Source: Brachionus plicatilis (Eukaryota > Rotifera > Eurotatoria > Ploima > Brachionidae). From it: DNA of 64,000 nt. The stretch is from assembly GCA_010279815.1 (NCBI GenBank), contig QEOQ01000251.1, positions 76,562 to 140,561 on the forward strand, given 5' to 3'. Positions 1-10,355 of the stretch are shown here, piece after piece. The notes under the pieces were generated by a model. It worked only from the letters and a program-made list of their open reading frames with translations. It was not told the DNA's origin and made no database searches. Each line of letters starts with the position of its first letter. Position 1 is the first letter of the stretch. The position numbers and the translations under genes are program-made.

Positions 1-873
1 GGGATACTGGTCCAGTACATTGTAAAAATGATCAACAGACAGAGAGTACAAATTGCAGTATGTGACAGCTTGACAACTGGCCACTCGAGTCGCCCTGGTC
101 AATAAACATATCTCGCCAAAGTAGGACCCATCACTAAGGGTGGTCATTACTTCATTGTTGGACTTGAGAATGTCAACTATGCCCTCTTGGATAAAATACA
201 TCTTTGAACCAATTGTACCCTCGCGGCAAATTATGTCACCAGGCTGGAATACTTCAAATTTTAACTTGGTCACCACATCGGACACAAAATTTTGGTCTGC
301 ATTGGCAAAAAAGGGCACTGATGAGACCAGAGAGCGGCAATTGTAGTTGATGATGTCAAGTCTAAGTCTTTCGGAGAGTTCATTTAGAATGGCGTCCTCG
401 TCAAACATTTTGCCTTGATAGCGGTGTTCGTAGTATTCTGTGATGCGACTGCGTAGGTCACGCGGAAACTTTCGCCAAACCATGTACTCCTCGACTTGTT
501 TGTACTTTTCGTTGTACATGCGCCTCGAAGTGTCAAAGCTTTGCACAAGAGCGCTCACATGGCCAATGGTTACAGCGTAGCACATGGCGCCAGTGACCAT
601 GCTGAGCATGGTGAGCCACATGTCGGTGTAGGTCTGGGGTGGATAGCGGCCGTAGCCGATGCAGAGCATGTGCGACAAAGCTTTGAACAGGGCCACTGTG
701 TACTGTTCGGTCCAGTCGGCCTCTTGCAGATTGTTCAAACAAACCCAGGACTCTTTCGGAAATGATTGAAGCATTGGGACCAGAAATTGTAGGCATCCGT
801 TCCAATGGGCTAGCAGAATGATTAGGGCCACCAGGTTCAAGATTCTCATCACCATACTGGCTATGCTCAAAAA
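1..873 (-). CDS. Partial second copy of HCN exon 3, cut by the window edge
   Basis: Offset by 8028 bases, this stretch is the same as 8029-8901 over the whole exon. It encodes residues equivalent to 398-688 (S5, GYG pore, S6, C-linker and most of the CNBD) with an intact reading frame and the same acceptor at its right end. The frame runs off the left edge of the window, so it cannot be told whether the tail, exon 2 or exon 1 are also duplicated. Complete coding identity with a few differences in the adjoining intron points to a very recent duplication or to two haplotypes assembled in tandem. Exon 3 alone could not form a channel subunit. Confidence 0.85.
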
Positions 874-1518
874 CTAGACAACAAAATTTTTTTTTATTTT
901 TTTCGATTAATAGTTTTTTAATTAAATTATAATTTAAAGCAAAATTAATTGTTTAATTAATACAAATAAACTAAAATAAATACATTTAAATGGTCGGTGA
1001 GAAAACTGGTACGCTATGTTAGTAGGGAATTGTGAATTAGTGGAAGCAAGCATTTATAACATATTTAAATTAGATATAAGAATGACCATGAACCAGCCCT
1101 AAATTTAATTTTTTTAATTAAATGACCATTTAATTCTAAAAGCGGGATAAAAGTTTCAAAATGTTCTATTTGATTTAGGGGTGATTTAGTGTCCTTAATA
1201 AAGAATATGAAGAAAAATTTTAAATTAATAAATAATGGTTTAATATTTTGTGTTCGAATCTAATGTTGAAATAACATTGAAAAAGTGCGATGCTTGAAAT
1301 ATTTTTTTCAGTTTCAAATAAAAAAATAATTTTCATATTTGAAATTAAACTCTTTGGTGAAATAGAATTAGTTTAATTTTTATTTAGAAATTAAAAAAAA
1401 TATTGAAAATTTTTTTCTTTAACTTTTAAATAATTAATTTATTTATTTGTTTAACCTTCAAATTAAAAAATTAAATAAGAATAAAGTTAAATAAGATAAA
1501 ATAAAATGAAAAAAAAGA

Positions 1519-1552
1519 TAAATAATAATTATTATTATTATTATTATAAATA
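1519..1552. repeat. ATT/AAT microsatellite
   Basis: Short AAT/ATT trinucleotide run. The counterpart in copy B (about 9535-9573) is several units longer and is followed by GTAAATAATCTGTCA, the kind of length polymorphism expected of alleles or recent paralogues. Confidence 0.7.
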
Positions 1553-1729
1553 ATCGGGAGGCCCGCGGAGCTAAGCACTATCGTGCTAAGCTATGGCAGA
1601 TAAATTTAGATTGGAGAGTTTCTTTGAGACGAATTAAAATTTACTTAGATGTAAATTGATATTCAAACGTTGAAAAACTCGATCTAGTCGGTTTGATGAA
1701 CCATAGTTCACATCAGAGTTGAATAAAAG

Positions 1730-2061
1730 GGCAAAATGTTATTTATTGTGCATTTTTATATTTTTACATTTTTACATTTTTGAAGGAAGAAAAAAAATCT
1801 CTAAAAAAAAAAATCTAAAAAAATTTTCATTCAAGAAAAGTAATAATAAATTCGCAATTACTTAAAAAGGAGTTTTAAAAAAATTTAAATGTAAAAACCA
1901 AGGATAATTTTTTGAAAATCCCTTTTAATTAATTGCGAATTTATTATTACTTTTCTTGAATGAAAATTTTTTTAGATTTTTTGATTTTGAGATTTTTTTT
2001 TCTTCTCTCAAAAATGTAAAAATGTAAAATATAAAAATGTACAATAAATAACATTTTTGCC
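1730..2061. mobile_element. Palindromic MITE, GGCAAAATG family (copy 1)
   Basis: A 332-bp near-perfect fold-back. The left arm begins GGCAAAATGTTATTTATTG and the right arm ends with its reverse complement. It is flanked by an 8-bp direct repeat AATAAAAG (1722-1729 and 2062-2069). No ORF. Other copies are at 9746-10077 (duplicate), 31501-31833 and 46466-46655 (half). The 8-bp duplication suggests hAT-type mobilisation; this is inference. Confidence 0.8.
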
Positions 2062-2340
2062 AATAAAAGTCACAAGTCAAATGCAAGTCAGGACTTAGAC
2101 TTGTTTCAATAATTCAAAAAAATACTAGTCAAGATTTTTACTTATTTTAAGAATAGAATTAAAATATATAAAAAAATTATAAGTATTGAATTTTTTTATT
2201 TAGGAAAAAATAAAATTATTTTTTTAAATTTCTTTTTCAATGTAAATATTGAAACATGATTTTTTAAGCAATTCACATAATTGTGATTTTCTTTTTAAGT
2301 GAATTTTTAATAAAAATCAAATTTAAAAAAAATTTGTGCT

Positions 2341-2584
2341 AATTATTACGCGAATTACACACTCCTCGCGGTATGTTTTTGTTGTGTTTTGGGAACAAAT
2401 TAAATCATTAAACGCCCTAAATGAAGTATTTTTGATTAGCAATTTAAAATAATATATTTCCCCATCAGACTCATCATAAAATGTTGAACGAAATTATTTC
2501 TTTATTTATAGCTACTACATGATTTCCAAGTTGATCGTTGGATGCATTCTCACATCTTGATTTCGGTATATTTTTTGTACTCTG
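2341..2584. other. Spacer between duplication edge and Helitron relic
   Basis: AT-rich, with a small GC-richer patch (GCGAATTACACACTCCTCGC). On the minus strand it may hold more decayed Helitron sequence downstream of the Rep fragment. I see no intact gene. Confidence 0.4.
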
Positions 2585-3140
2585 TCATACAAAAATCTCG
2601 TATTTCTGATTAAAATCGAATAAATTTATAGTAGAAAATTTCTCATCAACCGGCTTCTGCAAATAATAATCATATGAGGAATGTTTAAAAATATCATCGT
2701 CATCGGGATCTAAACGTGCCAATTCCTTTTTTGTTCGAAGAAATTTAAATTGATCTTGTGGAAAGCAAGTAGCAATAAAAGTAACTTTTACATTCGATTG
2801 AACGAAATGATGGGTCATAACTAAAGCAGATGCTTCAACAGAGCTAACAACACGACATTGAAAATATTTTCGCACTTCAGTTGAAATTTCGGTTTGCTTT
2901 ACAGTTGAAAATGTTGGTTCAATTTTAGAAACATACTTTGCTAAATATTGCTCAATTCCACGGCCAGTTACGTACTGAACATTAACATGTCCACCCCAAA
3001 ACAAAAGCAAATTTGCATTGTATGGAACAACTAATTGATCCTCTTTTTTCACTCTTTTGTAAAAATATCGACATACATCTGCAGAAATGTGGTCATTATT
3101 ACATAATTGAAACGGAAAGCCATACTTGCATTTCTGTAAT
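2585..3140 (-). pseudogene. Helitron Rep/helicase-like domain fragment
   Basis: Part of the rolling-circle replication initiator of a Helitron. Read on the minus strand from about 3140, the frame gives KCKYGFPFQLCNNDHISADV, then LVVPYNANLLLFWGGHVNV, then the catalytic-type motif EQYLAKYVSK (two Tyr spaced as in the Rep Y2 motif), then VRKYFQCRVVSSVEA. This order (CKYGFP, VVPYN, H-V-NV, YLxKYVxK, SxxEA) is that of the Helitron Rep domain. The frame ends at a TAA at 2585 after an Asp-rich stretch and there is no helicase part, so it is a truncated relic. The frame is open for over 180 codons, implying a fairly recent insertion. A short stretch at 20339-20400 resembles its upstream flank (3285-3325). 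Confidence 0.75.
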
Positions 3141-3394
3141 ATTCTTTTTTATTCCTAAAACAACGCCTAGCAACACAATTACGAATTTGGAAAAAGATAA
3201 TTTCTATGAAAAAAATTCTTTGAGTATTTCTATTAAAAAATTTTCTACCCATATTTATTCTATGATTTTTGTTTAATTTTATTAATTTTCTATGAATTAG
3301 TTTTTCGATTAATTGATACATCATCATTAAATAAAAATTTTATTTTAATCTTATTGACTCTTAATTTTTTGTCTTTTTTTACATGAGGGAAATT

Positions 3395-3510
3395 ACTTAT
3401 TATTATTTTAGAGTAAAAAAGATCCAACAAAGTATGCTCTATTATTTTGCAGCATTTTTTCAAATATATTTAATTAACTTTTATTTTAATTTATCTAAAA
3501 TGAAGAATTC
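3395..3510. mobile_element. Half of a GGTATTGTG-family fold-back element
   Basis: The stretch from ATTACTTATTATTATTTTAG to ATGAAGAATTC follows the right arm of the elements at 7075-7296 and 62920-63285 (motifs AGTATGY, TATTTTGCAGCATTTTTTC, TTAACTTTTATTTTAATTT, ATGAAGAATT). The other arm is missing. Confidence 0.5.
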
Positions 3511-3629
3511 TATAGATAAGTATACGCTGCCTTACACTTTTCCGGCAGCTTTTGAACTCTATTTTTTTAATTTTAAATAAAAACAGCTGACCCGCGGTTC
3601 GCCCACCGGTCAGCCAACATTTTAATAAA

Positions 3630-5525
3630 ATAGAAATTTTTTTAAAAGGCTTCTTAAAATGATTTAAATATCCTAATCTACTTTAATCATTTTGTTTTGG
3701 TACATACAAAATTGACTAGTTTGATGAAACTCAAAATTATTTAAGTTACATTACAAATGTATTTTTTATACAAAATTATTTTTAAAAAGATTAGGCTATA
3801 AAGTCCAAAAGTCCTTTAAATACGTTTTTATTTTTTGTGATTATACAATAATATAAGAATATAATGATTTTTTTGGATACATCCTTACAAGCTCCGAATT
3901 AATCTAATATTTTTAACAAAAATAAAATTTCGAGTGTTTCGATAATAGAAGCCCTTTTTTTTTTCTAAAAGAATGTTTTTTTTAATTTTCAAATACAAAA
4001 TTTCTAAACAACAATCCATTATTTTAAACAATCATTAAATTTTTAGAATGTTTAGTATGGATGAATATTCGTAATTCTATTCATACACTTTTGCACTATA
4101 TTACCTAATATCTTTAAAAATATCTTTGCATTCCCAACATTTAGTTATAATAAATTAGGCAATTTATTCAACCATATTTGCACTTTAACATAAAATGTAG
4201 ACAAGATGCAAAAAAAGCTAAAATAATAAAAAATAAATAATTTTGAGTATTTTAAAATTTTATTTTTCAAAAATTTGCGTTTTATTTTTAATCTAATAAA
4301 ATAAGAAATGAGAAATGTTCTAAAAGAATTTCAATAATTTAGAAAATTTTTATGAAAATAACGAGATAGCTTAAAATCATGATCATTAGTTTAAAATATT
4401 TTTCATTTTTCTCCAAAGATAAATTTAACAAAAATTTCAAACATCAAAATCTAGCTTAATACTTTTTTTAAAAATTCAATTTTTAATTTAACACCTGTTT
4501 TTAAGCCTAATTTTAATTAAAAATTTATAAACTCCAAGCCAACAAAAATTATCAATTTTAATTTAATATTAATTTAAAGGTCTAATATATTAACCAATTT
4601 ATATGGATTTGAAGTTACACTTTTTGTTTTTCAATTAAATTATTCTCAGATTGGTCTGTTTCAAAAAGGAGTCAATTAAATATTCTTTTAATTTTTGTGA
4701 TTATCTGATTAAAATGATTTTTAAAAGATATTAGTTTTTTATTTGATATCACTTATTTTTTCCAATGGACCTGAAAAATTGAATTTATGACGGAAAAATT
4801 AGTCGTTTTATTTTAAAAATCATATGAAATTGCTATCGAAGCGGTAAATTGAAATAAATATTCTTTTTCGGAATATTTAGCTAGACTTTAAAAACTTAGT
4901 CTAAATTGAAGAAAAATTATAAATAAATATTCTTTAGAAAAATAAAACCATTTGATAACAATAATTTAATTTTGGGAAAAATGTTTGAGTCGCATGTTCT
5001 ACTTGAGAAAATTCTAGTGTAGACATTTTAAATCAGAAAACAAGAAATCAAAATGAGAAAAATAATTTTTAATAGAAAATAATTCTCTTTGATGTCTAAG
5101 TCTTTTGTTTAAATTCTAAAAATTATTCAACTAAAAAAAATTCGTGATTGTTAAAATTCATAAATGATAAATTAATAAAATTTTTTTAGTATAAATATTT
5201 TTGTAAAATATTTAAAATTTAAAAAATCGAGATAACAAAAAAATGAAAATCTTCTCAATCACCATTCTGGTTTTGACGTCCAGTCTAGCTTTTGTTCGTA
5301 TTACACTTTCTTTTGATAATAAACCACTAAAAATTACCTTTAGGCCATTAATGAGAGACATGAATGCCGGTCTAGTAATGACCCTCATATGACAAATTTT
5401 AACTTTAATAATTTTGAGTTTCATCAAACTGGTCAATTTTGTATGTACCAAAGCAAAATGATTAAAGTAGATTAGGAAATTTAAATCATTTAACGAAGCC
5501 TTTTAAAATAATTTTTTTATAAAGG
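3630..5525. mobile_element. 1.9-kb inverted-repeat element without recognisable ORF
   Basis: The segment 3637-3745 (AAAAGGCTTCTTAAAATG and on through GGTACATACAAAATTGAC and GATGAAACTCAAAATTAT) recurs in inverted orientation at about 5395-5515, with roughly one mismatch per ten bases. The arms bound 1.7 kb of AT-rich DNA in which I can read no protein. A GC-richer motif CTGACCCGCGGTTCGCCC lies just left of it (3588-3605). It may be a non-autonomous DNA transposon; I cannot assign a superfamily. Confidence 0.6.
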
Positions 5526-5548
5526 TAAAAAGTGAATTTAGTCCTTGT

Positions 5549-6085
5549 TTGAAAAGTTCACAAGTGACATGTAACTGCATGATTCGAATTGAAACCTCTA
5601 ATGGTGAGTTTGTTGAGATTAACACATGCAATGGAAACGGTGTGGTGCATTCATCAGACCTGGGCATACCTTTAGATTGTAGTCAATCTATATCAGTTAC
5701 GTCAAATTTATTTGATCCAGCTGTTTGGAGCTCCATTGTTTCCAATCACAACAAATTTAAATGCGCAACCACATATGCCAACACTTTAGTCATTAGAACT
5801 ACTTTGTCAAACACTGGTGAAGATATAATGGTAAAAATTGACCACATTTCTCAAAATGAAATTAATCAAATCCGAATATATCCCTCTGATAACTACATTG
5901 GTTCTTCTTCTCAATATTCAGACAAATGCTTGTGTGGTATCAAAAGAGATAGAGATGATAAGGAAGAATGCACAAATGCTTTGCTTGATGGCTGTCTACA
6001 ACATTTGATCGAAATATTGTCCGACGAAGAAAGAGCTCATGTTGATAAACTTATTGAAGAGTGCATTTTGGATAAGAGAGTATAA
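5549..6085 (+). CDS. Unrecognised ORF, 168-178 residues, Cys-containing
   Basis: An intact frame with base composition clearly richer in GC than its surroundings, ending in TAA at 6083-6085. The first in-frame ATG is at 5579; the frame is open further left (TTG at 5549, and codons for SPCLKSS before it), so the true start may be an upstream exon joined at an acceptor such as AATTTAG at about 5540. The protein has scattered cysteines (VTCNC, INTCNG, KCLCG, EECTN) and an acidic helical C-terminus (LSDEERAHVDKLIEECILDK). I do not recognise the family. It begins immediately right of the inverted-repeat element, and a second ORF fragment follows 56 bases later, so both may be parts of one gene or of one mobile element. 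Confidence 0.5.
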   Translation: MKSSQVTCNCMIRIETSNGEFVEINTCNGNGVVHSSDLGIPLDCSQSISVTSNLFDPAVWSSIVSNHNKFKCATTYANTLVIRTTLSNTGEDIMVKIDHISQNEINQIRIYPSDNYIGSSSQYSDKCLCGIKRDRDDKEECTNALLDGCLQHLIEILSDEERAHVDKLIEECILDKRV

Positions 6086-6141
6086 TTCGATAAAGAAAAA
6101 AACAAGCTTCATTTTTATTTGAAAAAAAAATTATCAAGGCA

Positions 6142-6393
6142 TTGGGAAAGAATCGACGAAGGATTTTTCAAATACAATTTCCAAATGATGTTGGTGATGA
6201 AATTGAGAACACTGGTCTAGAAGTTGGACACTTTCAAAAGAATCTAATTGAAACAACCGTATTTGAATTACTTTTCAAAAAATATGGATCTAGCAGAAAA
6301 ATGTTTTCAATTCTAAGAACATACTGCGAATGCAAAAAATTAAGATTGAGTAACTTTCCAAAAATTTTATTGCCAATTTTTAATCTAAATTAA
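6142..6393 (+). CDS. Unrecognised ORF fragment following 5549-6085
   Basis: An 83-codon frame without an ATG at its start (TTG at 6142), ending in TAA. It encodes a basic N-terminus (GKNRRRIFQIQFPNDVG) and a helical second half (LLFKKYGSSRKMFSILRTYC). It could be a downstream exon or a frameshifted continuation of the preceding ORF; the 56-base gap between them is AT-rich. Not recognised. Confidence 0.35.
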   Translation: MGKNRRRIFQIQFPNDVGDEIENTGLEVGHFQKNLIETTVFELLFKKYGSSRKMFSILRTYCECKKLRLSNFPKILLPIFNLN

Positions 6394-6856
6394 ACTTGTT
6401 ATTTTATTAGATCCTTGTTTAATTGAAAATGGATGCAAGCCTCCAGTTGAGATATGCATTCGGTTTTAAAATTCAAGAAAACATTTTTCCATTTAACTCT
6501 AAATAAACTTAGATGCATTTAATTAGTTTTTAATTAATTACTAATTACTAATAATTGGTTTAATAATAATTTTTCATTTAATTACTACTTTAAATAAAAA
6601 TTTTTCTAATTATGATATTAAATAATTTTGGCTTATAAAACAAGACTTTATTTGTCAAATTAAGGGATCAGTGCTATTCCTCCTCCTCAAAGTTATTCAA
6701 CTAGGTAGTGACTAGTATTGAAGATAGCAGAAGTCTTTAAATTTATAAGGCGCTAGCAAATATATTTATTCATTATTATCCCCTAATATTATTTTGAATT
6801 AAAAATACAAATTCTACTAAAATTCTTCTTTTTTTTTTAAAATAATTTTAAAAAAC
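6394..6856. other. AT-rich spacer
   Basis: Short possible coding-like GC patches at 6660-6740 (CCTCCTCCTCAAAG) but no ORF. Nothing I can name. Confidence 0.4.
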
Positions 6857-7053
6857 TCTGCAATAAATTGCATAGTTTAATTTAGTATTTTTTGATGGTG
6901 TGCATTTTACAGAAAATTGCAGAGTTTTTGCAGAGCTTGGAATTCTTTTGTACAAATTTGTACAATATTGTACTCTTTATAGAACCATTTTTCCAAAATT
7001 TGAAATTAAATTGTGGCTTTTTTTCTTTTTGTACTAAGATTTCAAATTGTCTA
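6857..7053. mobile_element. Partial GGCAATGTG-family MITE
   Basis: Matches the middle and right arm of the complete element at 16788-17138: TGCAATAAATTGCATAG, TTTTTTGATGGTGTGCATTTT, TTTGCAGAGCTTGGAATTC, TTGTACAAATTTGTACAA. The outer left arm is missing. Confidence 0.65.
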
Positions 7054-7074
7054 AAAAATCAAAATTTAATTTAA

Positions 7075-7296
7075 TAATAAATATTAGAAAAAATCCTTCA
7101 ACATACTTTTTTACACCTTTTTAGCAAAAAAAAATAAATTTTTTTTTTTTAATCAAAAAATGCAAAAAAAGTGCAGCAAAGTATTTTGCACCATGTTGCA
7201 GGATTTTTTCTAATATTTATTATTATCTTTAATTTTAATTTTTTAAAAAAATAAAGAATTTTTGTTCAATTTGTATTTTTAATTCACATTAATACC
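7075..7296. mobile_element. Fold-back element of the GGTATTGTG family
   Basis: The inner arms TAATAAATATTAGAAAAAAT and their complement pair across a loop with TGCAGCAAAGTATTTTGCA. The right arm continues through TTTTTGTTCAATTTGTATTT to TTCACATTAATACC, as in 62920-63285. The left outer arm is lost where it abuts the preceding MITE. Confidence 0.6.
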
Positions 7297-7644
7297 CAAA
7301 TTAAGAAGTATTTATTTTGAAGTACGGCCAGATGAAATTTTTGCCGATCAAGGTAGTTAAAGTCAAAGTCTGGGCTTAAAAAAAATTAAAAAAGTATTTT
7401 TCTTGGACTTTTGAATAAAAATAAACAAAGTTGGGACTCGCGGGACTCGGGACAAGTGTTTTTTGCCACTTAAAACGTTTTTTTTTTTTACTCAACTTTT
7501 TAGCCGAATTTATAAAACCTGATTTCCAAAAAAAATTATCTAACCAAAATAAAATTATTTATTAATATTTAAAATTAAAAAAAAAACTATTTTTAGAATA
7601 AAAATTAAAAGGTTTTAAGGATAAAATAAATACTAACAAATACT
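7297..7644. other. HCN 3' flank
   Basis: AT-rich sequence downstream of the HCN stop codon (minus strand), presumably 3' UTR and beyond. A GACTCGCGGGACTCGGGACA patch at about 7436-7455 stands out in GC. I see no clear AATAAA close to the stop on the minus strand. Confidence 0.4.
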
Positions 7645-8901
7645 TTAATTAAAAGAAAATGATGGTGGACTCAACACTTGACTTTGTTTTCTAATCAATT
7701 TTGATGGTATCGAAGGACTTTTTTTCAACAAATTGGGTATATTCAAATTTGTTTTAATTAATCTAATCTTATTCTTTGATGACGAACGAGAACATGATTT
7801 CTCCATATTCCTAGTCGACATTGAGCTTTGTTCTTCGTCACTGGACTCTTTGTCTTTGGCTTCATTTTCACTAGAACTTCCCGACGGATTGGGCGTCGCT
7901 TTGGCAACAATGTCCTTCAAAGCCTCCTGGTCTGTCTTCAAATCTTGCCTATTGCTGATTATGCTCGGATTTTTGCCCAGTTTGTTCAGCCTTTCTGCTG
8001 CCACCGACTCCATTGTCCGTCTCATCATGGGATACTGGTCCAGTACATTGTAAAAATGATCAACAGACAGAGAGTACAAATTGCAGTATGTGACAGCTTG
8101 ACAACTGGCCACTCGAGTCGCCCTGGTCAATAAACATATCTCGCCAAAGTAGGACCCATCACTAAGGGTGGTCATTACTTCATTGTTGGACTTGAGAATG
8201 TCAACTATGCCCTCTTGGATAAAATACATCTTTGAACCAATTGTACCCTCGCGGCAAATTATGTCACCAGGCTGGAATACTTCAAATTTTAACTTGGTCA
8301 CCACATCGGACACAAAATTTTGGTCTGCATTGGCAAAAAAGGGCACTGATGAGACCAGAGAGCGGCAATTGTAGTTGATGATGTCAAGTCTAAGTCTTTC
8401 GGAGAGTTCATTTAGAATGGCGTCCTCGTCAAACATTTTGCCTTGATAGCGGTGTTCGTAGTATTCTGTGATGCGACTGCGTAGGTCACGCGGAAACTTT
8501 CGCCAAACCATGTACTCCTCGACTTGTTTGTACTTTTCGTTGTACATGCGCCTCGAAGTGTCAAAGCTTTGCACAAGAGCGCTCACATGGCCAATGGTTA
8601 CAGCGTAGCACATGGCGCCAGTGACCATGCTGAGCATGGTGAGCCACATGTCGGTGTAGGTCTGGGGTGGATAGCGGCCGTAGCCGATGCAGAGCATGTG
8701 CGACAAAGCTTTGAACAGGGCCACTGTGTACTGTTCGGTCCAGTCGGCCTCTTGCAGATTGTTCAAACAAACCCAGGACTCTTTCGGAAATGATTGAAGC
8801 ATTGGGACCAGAAATTGTAGGCATCCGTTCCAATGGGCTAGCAGAATGATTAGGGCCACCAGGTTCAAGATTCTCATCACCATACTGGCTATGCTCAAAA
8901 A
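7645..8901 (-). CDS. HCN: HCN channel, exon 3 (S5, pore, S6, C-linker, CNBD, C-tail)
   Basis: The exon starts in phase 0 after a TAG acceptor (8903-8902) and ends at TAA 7647-7645. It gives residues 398-815. It carries S5 (about 400-420, [13 protein letters not shown]), the pore with selectivity filter CIGYG (468-472), S6 (about 481-505), the C-linker ([17 protein letters not shown]) and a cyclic-nucleotide-binding domain at about 580-705 ([30 protein letters not shown]). The phosphate-binding cassette reads TRATRVAS where vertebrate HCNs have RRTAS: the Arg is kept (R660) but the next Thr is Val (V661), which may weaken cAMP contact. The 110-residue tail is Ser/Lys-rich and not conserved. 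Coordinates 8029-8901 are duplicated exactly at 1-873. The full protein would be 815 residues. Confidence 0.94.
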   Translation of the reverse strand, partial: FLSIASMVMRILNLVALIILLAHWNGCLQFLVPMLQSFPKESWVCLNNLQEADWTEQYTVALFKALSHMLCIGYGRYPPQTYTDMWLTMLSMVTGAMCYAVTIGHVSALVQSFDTSRRMYNEKYKQVEEYMVWRKFPRDLRSRITEYYEHRYQGKMFDEDAILNELSERLRLDIINYNCRSLVSSVPFFANADQNFVSDVVTKLKFEVFQPGDIICREGTIGSKMYFIQEGIVDILKSNNEVMTTLSDGSYFGEICLLTRATRVASCQAVTYCNLYSLSVDHFYNVLDQYPMMRRTMESVAAERLNKLGKNPSIISNRQDLKTDQEALKDIVAKATPNPSGSSSENEAKDKESSDEEQSSMSTRNMEKSCSRSSSKNKIRLIKTNLNIPNLLKKSPSIPSKLIRKQSQVLSPPSFSFN

Positions 8902-10355
8902 CTAGACAACAAAATTTTTTTTTATTTTTTTCGATTAATAGTTTTTTAATTAAATTATAATTTAAAGCAAAATTAATTGTTTAATTAATACAAATAAACT
9001 AAAATAAATACATTTAAATGGTCGGTGAGAAAACTGGTACGCTATGTTAGTAGGGAATTGTGAATTAGTGGAAGCAAGCATTTATAACATATTTAAATTA
9101 GATATAAGAATGACCATGAACCAGCCCTAAATTTAATTTTTTTAATTAAATGACCATTTAATTCTAAAAGCGGGATAAAAGTTTCAAAATGTTCTATTTG
9201 ATTTAGGGGTGATTTAGTGTCCTTAATAAAGAATATGAAGAAAAATTTTAAATTAATAAATAATGGTTTAATATTTTGTGTTCGAATCTAATGTTGAAAT
9301 AACATTGAAAAAGTGCGATGCTTGAAATATTTTTTTCAGTTTCAAATAAAAAAATAATTTTCATATTTGAAATTAAACTCTTTGGTGAAATAGAATTAGT
9401 TTAATTTTTATTTAGAAATTAAAAAAAATATTGAAAATTTTTTTCTTTAACTTTTAAATAATTAATTTATTTATTTGTTTAACCTTCAAATTAAAAAATT
9501 AAATAAGATAAAATAAAATGAAAAAAAAAGATAAATAATAATTATTATTATTATTATTATTATTGTAAATAATCTGTCACGGGAGGCCCGCAGAGCTAAG
9601 CACTATCGTACTAAGCTATGGCAGATAAATTTAGATTGGAGAGTTTCTTTGAGACGAATTAAAATTTATTTAGATGTAAATTGATATTCAAACGTTGAAA
9701 AACTCGATCTCGATGAACCATAGTTCACATCAGAGTTGAATAAAAGGGCAAAATGTTATTTATTGTACATTTTTATATTTTTACAGTTTTACATTTTTGA
9801 AGGAAGAAAAAAAATCTCTAAAAAAAAAATCTAAAAAAATTTTCATTCAAGAAAAGTAATAATAAATTCGCAATTACTTAAAAAGGAGTTTTAAAAAAAT
9901 TTAAATGTAAAAACCAAGGATAATTTTTTGAAAATCTTTTTTAATTAATTGCGAATTTATTAGTACTTTTCTTGAATGAAAATTTTTTTAGATTTTTTGA
10001 TTTTGAGATTTTTTTTTCTTCCTTCAAAAATGTAAAAATGTAAAAATATAAAAATGTACAATAAATAACATTTTGCCAATAAAAGTCACAAGTCAAATGC
10101 AAGTCAGGACTTAGACTTGATTAATAATTCAAAAAAATACTAGTCAAGATTTTTACTTATTTTAAGAATAGAATTAAAATATATAAAAAAATTATAAGTA
10201 TTGAATTTTTTTATTTAGGAAAAAATAAAATTATTTTTTTAAATTTCTTTTTCAATGTAAATATTGAAACATGATTTTTTAAGCAATTCACATAATTGTG
10301 ATTTTCTTTTTAAGTGAATTTTTAATAAAAATCAAATTTAAAAAAAATTTGTGCT
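8029..10355. repeat. Copy B of the segmental duplication, in its native HCN context
   Basis: This is the partner of 1-2340. It is the copy in the complete HCN gene: exon 3 continues leftwards into the stop codon and intron 2 continues rightwards to exon 2. The homology ends at 10355, inside what looks like a longer repeat with AAGTC/GACTT motifs (10078-10530), of which copy A keeps only the left part. Confidence 0.9.
9746..10077. mobile_element. Palindromic MITE, GGCAAAATG family (copy in HCN intron 2)
   Basis: Duplicate of the element at 1730-2061, carried along by the segmental duplication, with a handful of substitutions between the copies. Confidence 0.8.

Larger units (their letters stand above)
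1..2340. repeat. Copy A of a recent segmental duplication (matches 8029-10355)
   Basis: Matches 8029-10355 in direct orientation from the first base to position 2340, where the two sequences part after TTTGTGCT. Differences are limited to the intronic part: an 11-base length difference near 1485, a longer ATT microsatellite in copy B, an extra TAGTCGGTTTGATG-like segment near 1685, and scattered substitutions. Besides the exon it holds intron sequence (874-1729) with no gene and one fold-back element. Confidence 0.9.

Noticed and set aside
533..805. Frames overlapping the HCN exon copies on both strands (also at 496-765, 8524-8793, 8561-8833, 7733-8133)
   Set aside because: Shadow frames of exon 3; the HCN frame explains the composition.
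3049..3327. 92-codon minus-strand frame
   Set aside because: Overlaps the Helitron fragment in another frame; the Rep frame is the meaningful one.
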